DNA from: a virus
Virus record (IMG/VR): IMGVR_UViG_3300049222_000252
Span: 1-58,995 of that record
DNA length: 58,995 nt
Strand: one strand, 5' to 3'
The position numbers and the translations under genes were made by a program. The notes below the pieces were generated by a model. It made no database searches. It was not told where the DNA came from and worked only from the letters and a program-made list of their open reading frames with translations. Positions 39,685 to 48,142 of this stretch are shown here, piece by piece; the stretch's first letter is position 1; the number at the start of each line of letters is the position of its first letter.

Positions 39685-39840
39685 ATGAAATCTAGAGGTT
39701 TAGGAGACGACATAGAAAAGTTTTTTAAGCGCACTGGAGTTAAAACAGTAGTAGATCAAGTCAGCGAGGGATTAAACATCCCTTGCGGCTGTTCTGCTAG
39801 AAAAGAGTGGTTTAATAAAAAATTTCCACATAGAGAATAA
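39685..39840 (+). CDS. Small conserved phage protein (GLGDDIEKFFKRTGVKTVVD)
   Basis: A 51-residue protein: MKSRGLGDDIEKFFKRTGVK, then IPCGCSARKEWFNKKFPH. The combination of a GLGD-IxK-TGIK helix and a CGC-x-R-W-N end is one I associate with many Bacteroidetes phages, usually unannotated. The two Cys could bind metal. Its stop overlaps the next ATG. Confidence 0.65.
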   Translation: MKSRGLGDDIEKFFKRTGVKTVVDQVSEGLNIPCGCSARKEWFNKKFPHRE

Positions 39841-40148
39841 TGGCTTTTAAAATAACACCACCTTATAAACTGGAAAACACTCCTATATACCATGTAGACA
39901 TGGAAGATGGTGTTCTTGGTAAAGCTAATAATAACGGGACGATTATCATAAATAAAGACGTTCCGCCAAGTAGATTAAAAGAAGTGATTGATCACGAAAT
40001 GGTGCACATCGATCAAATGCGTCGTGGTGATTTAGACTACAATGCAACTCACGTCTTTTGGAAAGGTAAATACTACCCGAGATCAGAAATGAAAGAGGGT
40101 AGCAAAACTTTACCTTGGGAAAAAGAAGCTTATAATAAAACAACTTAA
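39840..40148 (+). CDS. Small HExxH protein (putative metallopeptidase fold)
   Basis: A 102-residue protein with IDHEMVHIDQMRRGDLDYNA; His52, Glu53 and His56 form the zinc motif HEMVH. The size is below that of known zinc peptidases, though similar minimal proteins are common in marine phages. It could cut a virion or host protein, or bind metal without catalysis. Activity is not established. Confidence 0.6.
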   Translation: MAFKITPPYKLENTPIYHVDMEDGVLGKANNNGTIIINKDVPPSRLKEVIDHEMVHIDQMRRGDLDYNATHVFWKGKYYPRSEMKEGSKTLPWEKEAYNKTT

Positions 40149-40158
40149 AAACAAAACA

Positions 40159-40431
40159 ATGCCTTATAATAATTCACCAATGAAAAAATCTTCATGCATT
40201 AAGATGTATGATAAAAAAGGAAAACCATCTGGACTTATGATGGAAGGATCTGTAGCTCACATGGAGTCTACGTCTCAAGAAAAGAAAAACTTAATGAAAG
40301 ACATGCCTGTTGATTCTAAAGCTTCAGCGATGGAAATGTCTCCATACAAAATGGAGCATGGATCTGCAGCTAAAATGAATCATGGATCTGCAGCTAAAAT
40401 GTCTCCATACAAGATGAATTATAAAAAATAA
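40159..40431 (+). CDS. Met/Lys-rich repeat protein
   Basis: A 90-residue protein with internal repeats: MSPYKMEHGSAAKMNHGSAA followed by KMSPYKMNYKK, a unit used forward twice. It is basic and lacks aromatic core residues, so it is probably disordered. It sits between the HExxH protein and the holin. Unknown. Confidence 0.55.
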   Translation: MPYNNSPMKKSSCIKMYDKKGKPSGLMMEGSVAHMESTSQEKKNLMKDMPVDSKASAMEMSPYKMEHGSAAKMNHGSAAKMSPYKMNYKK

Positions 40432-40827
40432 ATGAAAAAACTAATTCAATTAATAACTGGAGGTCTCATTAAAGATGTTGGTAAAGTTATAGATGACTTA
40501 ACAACTACAGATGAAGAAAGACTTGCAGCTAAACAAAAAATTGAAGAGTTATTAGAGCAAGCTGATAAAGATGCTCAAGATCAAGTAACAGAACGTTGGA
40601 AACTTGATATGGTATCTGACTCTTTTCTATCTAAAAATATTCGACCGCTCGTGCTTATATACTTAACAGTTGTATTTACAGTGTTATCTTTTTTTGATGG
40701 TAATATCGCAGGTTTTAAAGTAGATGAAGCTTACGTGCCAATATTTCAATCATTATTAATAACAGTATATGGTGCTTACTTTGTAGGACGTACGTGGGAA
40801 AAAAATAAAAAATCAAATAACAAATAA
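40432..40827 (+). CDS. Holin (GTA-type, PF11351-like)
   Basis: A 131-residue protein with a charged N-terminal helix (VGKVIDDLTTTDEERLAAKQ), then SKNIRPLVLIYLTVVFTVLS and VPIFQSLLITVYGAYFVGRT as hydrophobic segments and a polar end. This layout with NIRPLVLIYLT and YGAYFVGRTWEK matches the holins of gene-transfer agents and many marine phages. It would open the inner membrane for the endolysin. Confidence 0.88.
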   Translation: MKKLIQLITGGLIKDVGKVIDDLTTTDEERLAAKQKIEELLEQADKDAQDQVTERWKLDMVSDSFLSKNIRPLVLIYLTVVFTVLSFFDGNIAGFKVDEAYVPIFQSLLITVYGAYFVGRTWEKNKKSNNK

Positions 40828-40829
40828 TT

Positions 40830-41081
40830 ATGGGACAATACGGAAATCAACCTGACTTTGCAACTGAAGCGCAATCAGTTTCGCCTGGCGTTACAGGTTT
40901 AAAATCAGCAGCACTTTATATAGGAACAAGTGGAGACTTAGAAGTTCAACCAGTTGGTAACACTGCTGGCTCTACTGTTGTATTTAGAAACATTCCTAGC
41001 GGTAGCTTTTTACCTGTTATTGTAACTGGTATTATATCAGGCGGAAACTCTACAGCTCAAGATATCATAGCTTATTATTAA
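40830..41081 (+). CDS. Small structural-type protein
   Basis: An 83-residue protein (MGQYGNQPDFATEAQSVSPG, later TAGSTVVFRNIPSGSFLPVI), Gly/Ser-rich and beta-type. Short proteins with this MG-YGNQPDFAT opening are common next to structural genes of marine phages and may be minor virion components. Function not proven. Confidence 0.65.
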   Translation: MGQYGNQPDFATEAQSVSPGVTGLKSAALYIGTSGDLEVQPVGNTAGSTVVFRNIPSGSFLPVIVTGIISGGNSTAQDIIAYY

Positions 41082-41087
41082 TATATT

Positions 41088-42908
41088 ATGCCACTAACTA
41101 CCAAAGAAGTAGGTGTTAGCTCTTTTACTGAAGAAATAAGTTCTTTAGATAGAAGAAGTACGTATGTAGAAAACAGGGCATACGCAAACGTATTAGAAAA
41201 TAACTTCACTACTCCATATACGTTAAATAATAAATCTAGTATTATAAACGTACCTGCTGGGTATAGTGACGGCGCTTTAGCTAGCTTAAGACCTTCTTCA
41301 GGCGCTAATCTAAATGTAAGTTTTGCTAATCAAAACGGATGGAGTTGGGATGGTTCTGTTTTGTCTGCAAGTCCTGCAAGTGGTCAAGCACCTTTTAATG
41401 ATGATAGATTTTTGAGACAAAAAACCTATCTTATTACATTTAAGGTGTTATCCTACACAAGTGGTAGTTTAGGTTACAGATTTGGTGGTGGTAATGTTGA
41501 AAATGGTTATTTTAACAACGATTTAATAGAGGGTAACATAATAAGTTTTCAAGTTAAGTCAGATGCTATCGTAAATAATTTTCAGTTTACAACAAATGAT
41601 TTTAATGGGAGTTTATCTGAAATATCTTTTACTGAATTAGACACAGCTGACTTTGACTTTACAAGAGCATCTGTTGCTACAAGAGTAAACGAGCAAGGAC
41701 TTATAGAACAAGTTGCGATTGATATTCCAAGAATAGATTACACAGATGGTACAGGTAGTTGGTTGTTCGAGCCACAGAGTACTAATATAGTTACCGACAG
41801 TGAAGCATTAACTTATTTTAATTCAATATCAAATGCTACAACTTCGTCTGTCAGTATTACAAACCCAAAAGGCGAAAGCGCTGCGATTAAGTATATTCCC
41901 AATAGTGGAACAGGTGGAAACAGAAGTATTGGAAGATCTGTTTCAGGGTTAAGCGAATTACACACATTTTCTGTATTTGCTAAAAAAGATGAGTTAAGGT
42001 ATTTGTTTTTAAGAATGAGAAACTCACCTTCAGATATGGCTGTTTTTGATTTACAAGATGGTGTTGTGTCTGACACAAAACAAACAACTCAATTAGTTGC
42101 TAATAGTCCTAAAATAGAAAACTATGGTAATGGTTGGTATAGGTGTAGTGCTACATTCGACCCAAGTGGTTCTGATACAGTAGGTACATTATTTTTTAGT
42201 TTTAGTGCAGACAATACAGGTTCTCAAACAAGTAGCTTTAACGGAGATGGTGTTTCTGGTTTATTTTTATGGGGTGCGCAAATAGAAGCAGAAAGCTACG
42301 CTACTTCGTACATTATAACAAGCGGCGCAACCGTAACACGCTCGGCTGATGTAGCAAACAATAGCGGTAATGCTGACTTGTTTAATGATAGTGAGGGTGT
42401 GCTATATGCAGAGATTGCAGCTTTAGCTGATGATGGTACTTTAAGACGATTAAGTATATCAGATGGAACTAATAACAATAGGGTTTTTATTGGATATTCT
42501 TCTTCAAATAGATTTCAATTTGTTGTTGCTGATGGCGGTAGTGTGGTGGTAAATAAATTAGTTACAGTTAGTGATATTGCCTTACAAAATAAAGTGGCTT
42601 TTAAATATAAGCTAAACGACTGTGCAATTTGGATAAATGGATATGAAGTTGATACCGATACAGTAGCTACAATGCCAAGTGGATTGGACACACTTAATTT
42701 TGACCAAGGTAATGGAGGAAATGATTTATACGGAAAAGCAAAAGAACTTGCAGTATTTAAACAAGCATTAACAGATGCAGAGCTTGCTCAAATAACCTCA
42801 ACTACACAACAAGAAGTTTTTTACGCTATGCGTGATCGTATGAATATGAAAAACTATGATTACTACGAGTTTGATGATTATACAACAAGACTTAAAAAAT
42901 TATTTTAA
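41088..42908 (+). CDS. Lectin-like (LamG/ConA-type) tail protein A
   Basis: A 606-residue beta-rich protein. The middle block DFTRASVATRVNEQGLIEQV to WLFEPQSTNIV marks carbohydrate-binding adhesins in phages; the C-terminal part with GVLYAEIAALADDGTLRRLS, VFIGYSSSNRFQFVV and AFKYKLNDCAIWINGY is a jelly-roll LamG-type domain. Its paralogue follows immediately. Both should contact cell-surface glycans. Residues 1-170 have no match and may hold the attachment part. Confidence 0.7.
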   Translation: MPLTTKEVGVSSFTEEISSLDRRSTYVENRAYANVLENNFTTPYTLNNKSSIINVPAGYSDGALASLRPSSGANLNVSFANQNGWSWDGSVLSASPASGQAPFNDDRFLRQKTYLITFKVLSYTSGSLGYRFGGGNVENGYFNNDLIEGNIISFQVKSDAIVNNFQFTTNDFNGSLSEISFTELDTADFDFTRASVATRVNEQGLIEQVAIDIPRIDYTDGTGSWLFEPQSTNIVTDSEALTYFNSISNATTSSVSITNPKGESAAIKYIPNSGTGGNRSIGRSVSGLSELHTFSVFAKKDELRYLFLRMRNSPSDMAVFDLQDGVVSDTKQTTQLVANSPKIENYGNGWYRCSATFDPSGSDTVGTLFFSFSADNTGSQTSSFNGDGVSGLFLWGAQIEAESYATSYIITSGATVTRSADVANNSGNADLFNDSEGVLYAEIAALADDGTLRRLSISDGTNNNRVFIGYSSSNRFQFVVADGGSVVVNKLVTVSDIALQNKVAFKYKLNDCAIWINGYEVDTDTVATMPSGLDTLNFDQGNGGNDLYGKAKELAVFKQALTDAELAQITSTTQQEVFYAMRDRMNMKNYDYYEFDDYTTRLKKLF

Positions 42909-44185
42909 TGGCAAATTTATATAATAAAGCAGGACTTGTAAACATACCAATCGGGTATAGCGATGGTTTTTTATATAATATAAAACCTGTAGATGATACT
43001 TTAGCATTTAGATTTAATAGAGATTCTTCAGCTACTAGGGTAAATGAACAAGGTTTAATCGAAACAGTAGCGATAGACAAACCGCGTATTGACTATACAG
43101 ATTCACTTACATCTCCTAGTTTTTTGTTAGAGCCACAGAGTACTAATTTGTTTCAAAGGTCAGAAGAATTTGACAATTCTTATTGGACTAAAAACAATCT
43201 ATCTGTTACGCCAAATCAATTAGCCTCTCCTAACGGAAGCACTAATGCAGACAAGGTTATATTAGATAGTGGAACTAACAACATAAATGGTGGATTGTAT
43301 CGTGAAATTAGCACAACAGCATCTACTCAATACGCATTTTCAATTTTTGCTAAAAAAGGCGAATATAGATACGGTACAATAGGTTTTGGTTCAAATGCTT
43401 CTAATGGTTTTAATTTTGATTTAGAACAAGGTATAATTTTAAGTGAATTTAACGCTTCATCTCAATACACAAACGTTTCTAAAGAAATGATTGATTACGG
43501 GAATGGTTGGTACAAATTGATTGTTGTAACGACAGATGATATTGGTTCAAATAGATTTATAGGAATACGACCACACAACACAGTACCTACTGCAACTAAC
43601 AACAACTACCCTTCAACAGGAGATGGAACAAGTGGTATTTACGTATGGGGTGCGCAATTAGAACAAAAATCCTTTGCCACTTCATACATACCCACATTAG
43701 GAAGTGCTGTAACAAGGAGTGCGGAAACTTGTAATAATGCAGGTAACTCAACTGTGTTTAACGATACCGAGGGTGTGTTATATGCAGAGATTGCTGCACT
43801 TGCTGATGACTTAACAAACAGAGTTATTTCAATAAGTGATAGCTCAAATGATAATGCAGTTACGCTTCGTTTTAAAAACAATACAAACCAATTAAATTTT
43901 CAGGTAAGGGCAAATGATGCAAATGAAATATTTAGGAATATTACAGTAAGCGACATTACTGAATTTGCCAAAGTTGCTTTTAAATACAAGTCAGGAGAAA
44001 GTTCTGTTTTTGTAAATGGAACTAAAGTTCTTTCAATAAGTGAAACCTTTACATTTACTAATACGTTAAACCAACTTCGTTTTGAAGCCGCATCAACTGC
44101 AGACGACTTTTACGGTAAAACAAAAAGCGTTTACGTTTTTAACGAAACTCTTACAGACGACGAACTTCAACAACTAACAAGTTGA
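42908..44185 (+). CDS. Lectin-like (LamG/ConA-type) tail protein B
   Basis: A 425-residue paralogue of the preceding protein: FRFNRDSSATRVNEQGLIET, FLLEPQSTNLFQRSEEF, YVWGAQLEQKSFATSYIPTL and GVLYAEIAALADDLTNRVIS match in order, but it lacks the N-terminal extension. Its start overlaps the previous stop (TAATG). The differing C-terminal halves suggest divergence for receptor range. Confidence 0.7.
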   Translation: MANLYNKAGLVNIPIGYSDGFLYNIKPVDDTLAFRFNRDSSATRVNEQGLIETVAIDKPRIDYTDSLTSPSFLLEPQSTNLFQRSEEFDNSYWTKNNLSVTPNQLASPNGSTNADKVILDSGTNNINGGLYREISTTASTQYAFSIFAKKGEYRYGTIGFGSNASNGFNFDLEQGIILSEFNASSQYTNVSKEMIDYGNGWYKLIVVTTDDIGSNRFIGIRPHNTVPTATNNNYPSTGDGTSGIYVWGAQLEQKSFATSYIPTLGSAVTRSAETCNNAGNSTVFNDTEGVLYAEIAALADDLTNRVISISDSSNDNAVTLRFKNNTNQLNFQVRANDANEIFRNITVSDITEFAKVAFKYKSGESSVFVNGTKVLSISETFTFTNTLNQLRFEAASTADDFYGKTKSVYVFNETLTDDELQQLTS

Positions 44186-44207
44186 TAAAAACAATAATAA
44201 AATAATA

Positions 44208-44591
44208 ATGAACAAAGTAGGTAAATATGAATTTGCTTCAAATCAAGAAGCACTTGAAGCTATAAGATCGCTAGGCGTTTCAACTGATGAAGAAACGAAT
44301 CAAGAATATCCAACGCATGAACACAGCGTAGTAGATCTTGGTAACATTGTTTTAACACAAGGTGAATACGACGAAGAAGGAAATGAATTAATAGCACCCG
44401 TGCTTTCAGAAAATTATCACGTAGATGTAATGTGGAAAAACTTAGTTGCAGACGAAGAAACAGGGGAATACTCAGAGCCAGATAATTGGAAATCTAAAAG
44501 AGCGTTATTAGAGCCCGGATCAGAAGGTATACACGGTTTTTTTGGCGTTAGCTATATATCACAAGGATTTGGTCAAGCTGTAAGTGAGTAA
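44208..44591 (+). CDS. Acidic hypothetical protein
   Basis: A 127-residue acidic protein (MNKVGKYEFASNQEALEAIR; later HVDVMWKNLVADEETGEYSE). It follows the lectin-like pair and ends with GIHGFFGVSYISQGFGQAVS. It may be a small tail-fibre attachment or assembly protein; sequence alone does not decide. A perfect 8-bp hairpin (44596-44615) follows without a T run. Confidence 0.5.
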   Translation: MNKVGKYEFASNQEALEAIRSLGVSTDEETNQEYPTHEHSVVDLGNIVLTQGEYDEEGNELIAPVLSENYHVDVMWKNLVADEETGEYSEPDNWKSKRALLEPGSEGIHGFFGVSYISQGFGQAVSE

Positions 44592-44637
44592 AAAAATATG
44601 TAACTATTTACATATCAATTAAATTAAATTAAATCAA

Positions 44638-44877
44638 ATGGCAAAAATTACAAAAGAACAATTAGACGCAGTTGTAAAACAACAGCAAGAGCTTAACAAG
44701 TTAGTAAATGAAATAGGTGTTTTAGAAACACGCAAGCACGCATCGCTACATAAAATAGCAAGCGTAAATGAAGATATTGAAGCTACTAAAGTTGAGCTTG
44801 AAAAAGAATATGGTAATATAAGTATTGACCTTGAAACAGGCGAATATACTACCATAGAAAAAGAAACAAAAGAATAA
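44638..44877 (+). CDS. Small coiled-coil protein
   Basis: A 79-residue helical protein (MAKITKEQLDAVVKQQQELN, then GVLETRKHASLHKIASVNED) with heptad-like spacing. Its place upstream of the terminase fits a small assembly factor or a terminase-associated protein. Not assigned. Confidence 0.55.
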   Translation: MAKITKEQLDAVVKQQQELNKLVNEIGVLETRKHASLHKIASVNEDIEATKVELEKEYGNISIDLETGEYTTIEKETKE

Positions 44878-45104
44878 TGGAAACTGTTATAAGAAAAATC
44901 AGTATTGGTTCTGATTATAAAAATGACGCGATGCATTATTCTGTAGGCCAAGAGGTTTATGGCGGTCATAAGATTGCATACATTTTATTTAACAATACTG
45001 ATAATTCTTATAATATTCATATAAAGAAAAACAATGAGGTATTGCCTTGGAAAAAGTTTAATTCTAACATGGCAATATCTATTGAATATGATTTAGAATA
45101 TTAA
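44877..45104 (+). CDS. Small hypothetical protein
   Basis: A 75-residue mixed alpha-beta protein (METVIRKISIGSDYKNDAMH). Both ends overlap neighbouring genes by single bases (TAATG). No family is recognised; context is pre-terminase. Confidence 0.55.
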   Translation: METVIRKISIGSDYKNDAMHYSVGQEVYGGHKIAYILFNNTDNSYNIHIKKNNEVLPWKKFNSNMAISIEYDLEY

Positions 45105-45709
45105 TGAGAAGTGTATATGATTTTATAATCAAACCACTTGGCGAGAGGTACGACAACAAGCTTAAAGTTGGAGATAAGAAGTTAATACTTAACTCTAAAA
45201 TAGAAAGCCATAAGTTTGTGAACAATAAAGCTATTGTAGTGTCTACCCCTTTAGCGATTACAACACCTATTGAAGTAGGTGATACAGTTATAGTGCATCA
45301 TAATATATTTAGAAGATATTACAACCATCAAGGTAAAGAAGTTAATAGTAGTAAATATTTTAAAGATGACATGTATTTCTGTCAACTAGACCAAATATAT
45401 CTATACAAACGCATAGAGCAATGGCGCCCGTTTAATAATAGGTGCTTTGTAGCTCCTATAGTTAATAAGGACGATCTAGATTTATCTAAAGAAAAAAAGC
45501 ATCTTGGGATATTAAAGCACGGAAATAAATCGCTAGAGAGTAAAAATATAAAACCCGGTGATATAGTTGGGTTCACGCCTAATAGTGAGTTTGAGTTTGT
45601 TGTAGACAATGAGCTGCTGTATTGCATGCGAACAAAAGATATTGTAATTAAATATGAACACAAAACAAGCGAAACTCAATATAATCCAAGCTGGGCAAAA
45701 AGCAGTTAA
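45104..45709 (+). CDS. Tandem GroES-like protein (candidate second co-chaperonin)
   Basis: A 201-residue beta-rich protein. Two segments repeat a GroES-like order: first FVNNKAIVVSTPLAI, IEVGDTVIVHHN, DQIYLYK; then LGILKHGNKSL, IKPGDIVGFTPNS, FVVDNELLYCMRTKDIVIKY. The VGD/PGD turns and the final acidic strand resemble co-chaperonin barrels such as T4 gp31, which replaces GroES for capsid folding. The similarity is by pattern only; no mobile loop is clear. Lying next to the terminase in a phage with GroEL and GroES, it could act on the capsid protein. Confidence 0.45.
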   Translation: MRSVYDFIIKPLGERYDNKLKVGDKKLILNSKIESHKFVNNKAIVVSTPLAITTPIEVGDTVIVHHNIFRRYYNHQGKEVNSSKYFKDDMYFCQLDQIYLYKRIEQWRPFNNRCFVAPIVNKDDLDLSKEKKHLGILKHGNKSLESKNIKPGDIVGFTPNSEFEFVVDNELLYCMRTKDIVIKYEHKTSETQYNPSWAKSS

Positions 45710-45929
45710 TGAGCTTATTAAAGTAGCAGAAGAACAGATTATTACTAACACTGAAGATGATGTTTCTGCAGATCGTTTAAAAAATGCTGCTGCTACTAAA
45801 AAGCTAGCTATATTCGATGCGTTTGAAATACTTACGCGAATCGAAGAAGAAAAAGCTATGCTTGAAGAAACAAATAAAGAGACTAAGCAAAAAAGCTTTA
45901 AGGGTTTTGCTGAAGGAAGATCTAAGTAA
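45654..45929 (+). CDS. Probable terminase small subunit
   Basis: A 91-residue helical protein (MNTKQAKLNIIQAGQKAVNE, then NTEDDVSADRLKNAAATKKL) ending one base into the large terminase gene. Size, helicity and the place directly before the large subunit suggest the DNA-recognition subunit, though no clear HTH is seen. It overlaps the preceding gene by 56 bases. Confidence 0.55.
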   Translation: MNTKQAKLNIIQAGQKAVNELIKVAEEQIITNTEDDVSADRLKNAAATKKLAIFDAFEILTRIEEEKAMLEETNKETKQKSFKGFAEGRSK

Positions 45930-48142
45930 TGTACGAGCAAACTTTAGTTAAAACGCTTACAGACCACATTAAACCGTCTATTATAAAGAAAAATAATAGA
46001 TATAAAAAATGGAAGTATGGTTACGATGTAGAACATGATGTAGTTATTATAAGTAAAGACGGTACAATAGGTGAAATAATTGAAATACAAAATTTAATTA
46101 TAGCACTTCCATCTGCGCCTGATAATATTTATAAAAACGAAAGTAATAAGTGGAGTAAGCTTAAATACCCTAAAGAGCTTGAAAAAATTAAAAGTGTTTT
46201 TGATTGGGATAAATATCCTGTAAATTTTAAAGAAAAGTATTACGATTATATAGATGAAGAGTTTAAAAGACGCGATGAAGGATTTTGGTTCTATAATAAA
46301 AGTTTGGCTACTTACATCACTGGTTCTCACTATATGTTCTTGCAGTGGAGTAAAATTGATGTTGGGGCAGCAGATTATAGGGAGTCAAACAGATTATTCT
46401 TTATATTCTGGGAAGCTTGCAAAGCCGACCAAAGATGTTATGGAATGTGCTACCTCAAAAACCGACGCTCTGGTTTTTCCTTTATGGCATCTTCAGAGCT
46501 CGTTAATCAAGCAACAATAAGTTCTGATTCAAGATTTGGTATATTATCAAAATCTGGTGGTGATGCAAAGAAAATGTTTACTGATAAGGTTGTACCGATA
46601 TCTGTTAACTATCCTTTCTTTTTTAAACCAATACAAGACGGTATGGACCGTCCAAAAACAGAGCTCGCGTATAGAGTACCTGCTTCAAAGCTAACGCGTA
46701 GAAAGTTAGACGCAGGTGAGGCAGTAGAAGAGCTCGAAGGACTTGATACAACTATTGACTGGAAAAATACAGGTGATAATAGTTATGACGGTGAAAAATT
46801 AAAGCTGCTAGCACACGATGAGAGCGGTAAGTGGGAAAGACCTGATAATATTTTAAATAACTGGAGAGTTACTAAAACCACGCTTCGTTTAGGTAAAAAA
46901 GTTGTTGGTAAGTGTATGATGGGTAGTACATCAAACTCTCTTGATAAAGGTGGTGATAACTTTAAAAAATTATACTATGCGTCAGACGTTACGCAAAGAA
47001 ACCGCAATGGACAGACTAGCTCAGGATTATATTCTTTGTTCATACCTATGGAGTGGAATTACGAAGGATTCATTGACTCTTATGGAATACCTGTATTCGA
47101 CAACCCAGAAAAACCAATTAAAGATCCGCAAGGTGATTTAATTTACACAGGCGTTATTGAGCACTGGGAAAACGAAGTAGAGGGATTAAAAGACGATCAA
47201 GATAGTTTAAACGAATATTATCGTCAGTTTCCTAGAACTGAAAAACATGCTTTCAGAGACGAAGCTAAATTATCTTTATTTAATCTAACTAAAATATATG
47301 AGCAAATAGATTTTAATGAAGGTGTAAAAAATAAATCATTAATTACGCGTGGTAGTTTTCAGTGGGAAGGTGACGTACAAGATACAAGAGTTAGATTTGT
47401 TCCTAACAACAATGGTAGATTTTTAGTATCATGGGTACCACCTTTAAATCTACAAAATCGTGTAATAATAAAAAATGGAGTGAAGCACCCGGGTAACGAG
47501 CACGTAGGTGCTTTTGGTTGTGACTCATACGATATATCTGGTACTGTTGATAAGCGCGGATCAAAAGCTGCTTTTCACGGGCTTACTAAATTTAGTATGG
47601 AAGAAGCTCCAGCTAATATGTTTTTTTTAGAATATATAGCAAGACCTCAAACAGCTGATTTGTTTTTTGAAGATATACTCATGGCATTACATTTTTATAG
47701 TATGCCGTTACTTGCAGAAAACAATAAGCCAAGGCTTTTATATTATTTAAAACGTAGAGGTTACAGGCAGTTTTCAATAAACAGACCTGATAAAATATAC
47801 AGCAAGCTTTCAGTTGCTGAAAAAGAAATAGGTGGTATACCTAACTCGTCTGAAGACATAAAGCAAGCGCATGCGGCTGCTGTTGAATCGTATATAGAAG
47901 ATTATGTTGGAGCTGCAAAAAACGGTTATGGTCAAATGTATTTTCAACGTACGCTCGAGGACTGGGCTAAATTTAATATAAACAATAGAACAAAGCACGA
48001 TGCTACTATTAGCTCTGGCTTAGCTATTATGGCTTGCAATAAAAATAAATACACACCGGTTTATAAACAACAAAAACAAGCTGTTCAGTTATCATTTAAA
48101 AAATATAATAACGACGGTAATATTTCAAAAATAATAAAATAG
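45929..48142 (+). CDS. Terminase large subunit
   Basis: A 737-residue packaging motor. The ATPase has a degenerate Walker A KNRRSGFS (177-184), Walker B LLAHDE (293-298) and coupling motif GSTSN. A C-terminal nuclease domain begins near GAFGCDSYDISG. The motor pumps DNA into the prohead through the portal. The Walker A with Arg-Arg and no GK[S/T] is found in terminases of several Bacteroidetes and marine phages. It is followed directly by the portal gene. Confidence 0.88.
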   Translation: MYEQTLVKTLTDHIKPSIIKKNNRYKKWKYGYDVEHDVVIISKDGTIGEIIEIQNLIIALPSAPDNIYKNESNKWSKLKYPKELEKIKSVFDWDKYPVNFKEKYYDYIDEEFKRRDEGFWFYNKSLATYITGSHYMFLQWSKIDVGAADYRESNRLFFIFWEACKADQRCYGMCYLKNRRSGFSFMASSELVNQATISSDSRFGILSKSGGDAKKMFTDKVVPISVNYPFFFKPIQDGMDRPKTELAYRVPASKLTRRKLDAGEAVEELEGLDTTIDWKNTGDNSYDGEKLKLLAHDESGKWERPDNILNNWRVTKTTLRLGKKVVGKCMMGSTSNSLDKGGDNFKKLYYASDVTQRNRNGQTSSGLYSLFIPMEWNYEGFIDSYGIPVFDNPEKPIKDPQGDLIYTGVIEHWENEVEGLKDDQDSLNEYYRQFPRTEKHAFRDEAKLSLFNLTKIYEQIDFNEGVKNKSLITRGSFQWEGDVQDTRVRFVPNNNGRFLVSWVPPLNLQNRVIIKNGVKHPGNEHVGAFGCDSYDISGTVDKRGSKAAFHGLTKFSMEEAPANMFFLEYIARPQTADLFFEDILMALHFYSMPLLAENNKPRLLYYLKRRGYRQFSINRPDKIYSKLSVAEKEIGGIPNSSEDIKQAHAAAVESYIEDYVGAAKNGYGQMYFQRTLEDWAKFNINNRTKHDATISSGLAIMACNKNKYTPVYKQQKQAVQLSFKKYNNDGNISKIIK

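Noticed and set aside
44596-44615. ATATGTAA-CTAT-TTACATAT hairpin taken as a terminator.
   Set aside because: The stem is A/T-only and has no T run behind it; it may be a weak regulator site, but termination is unlikely.
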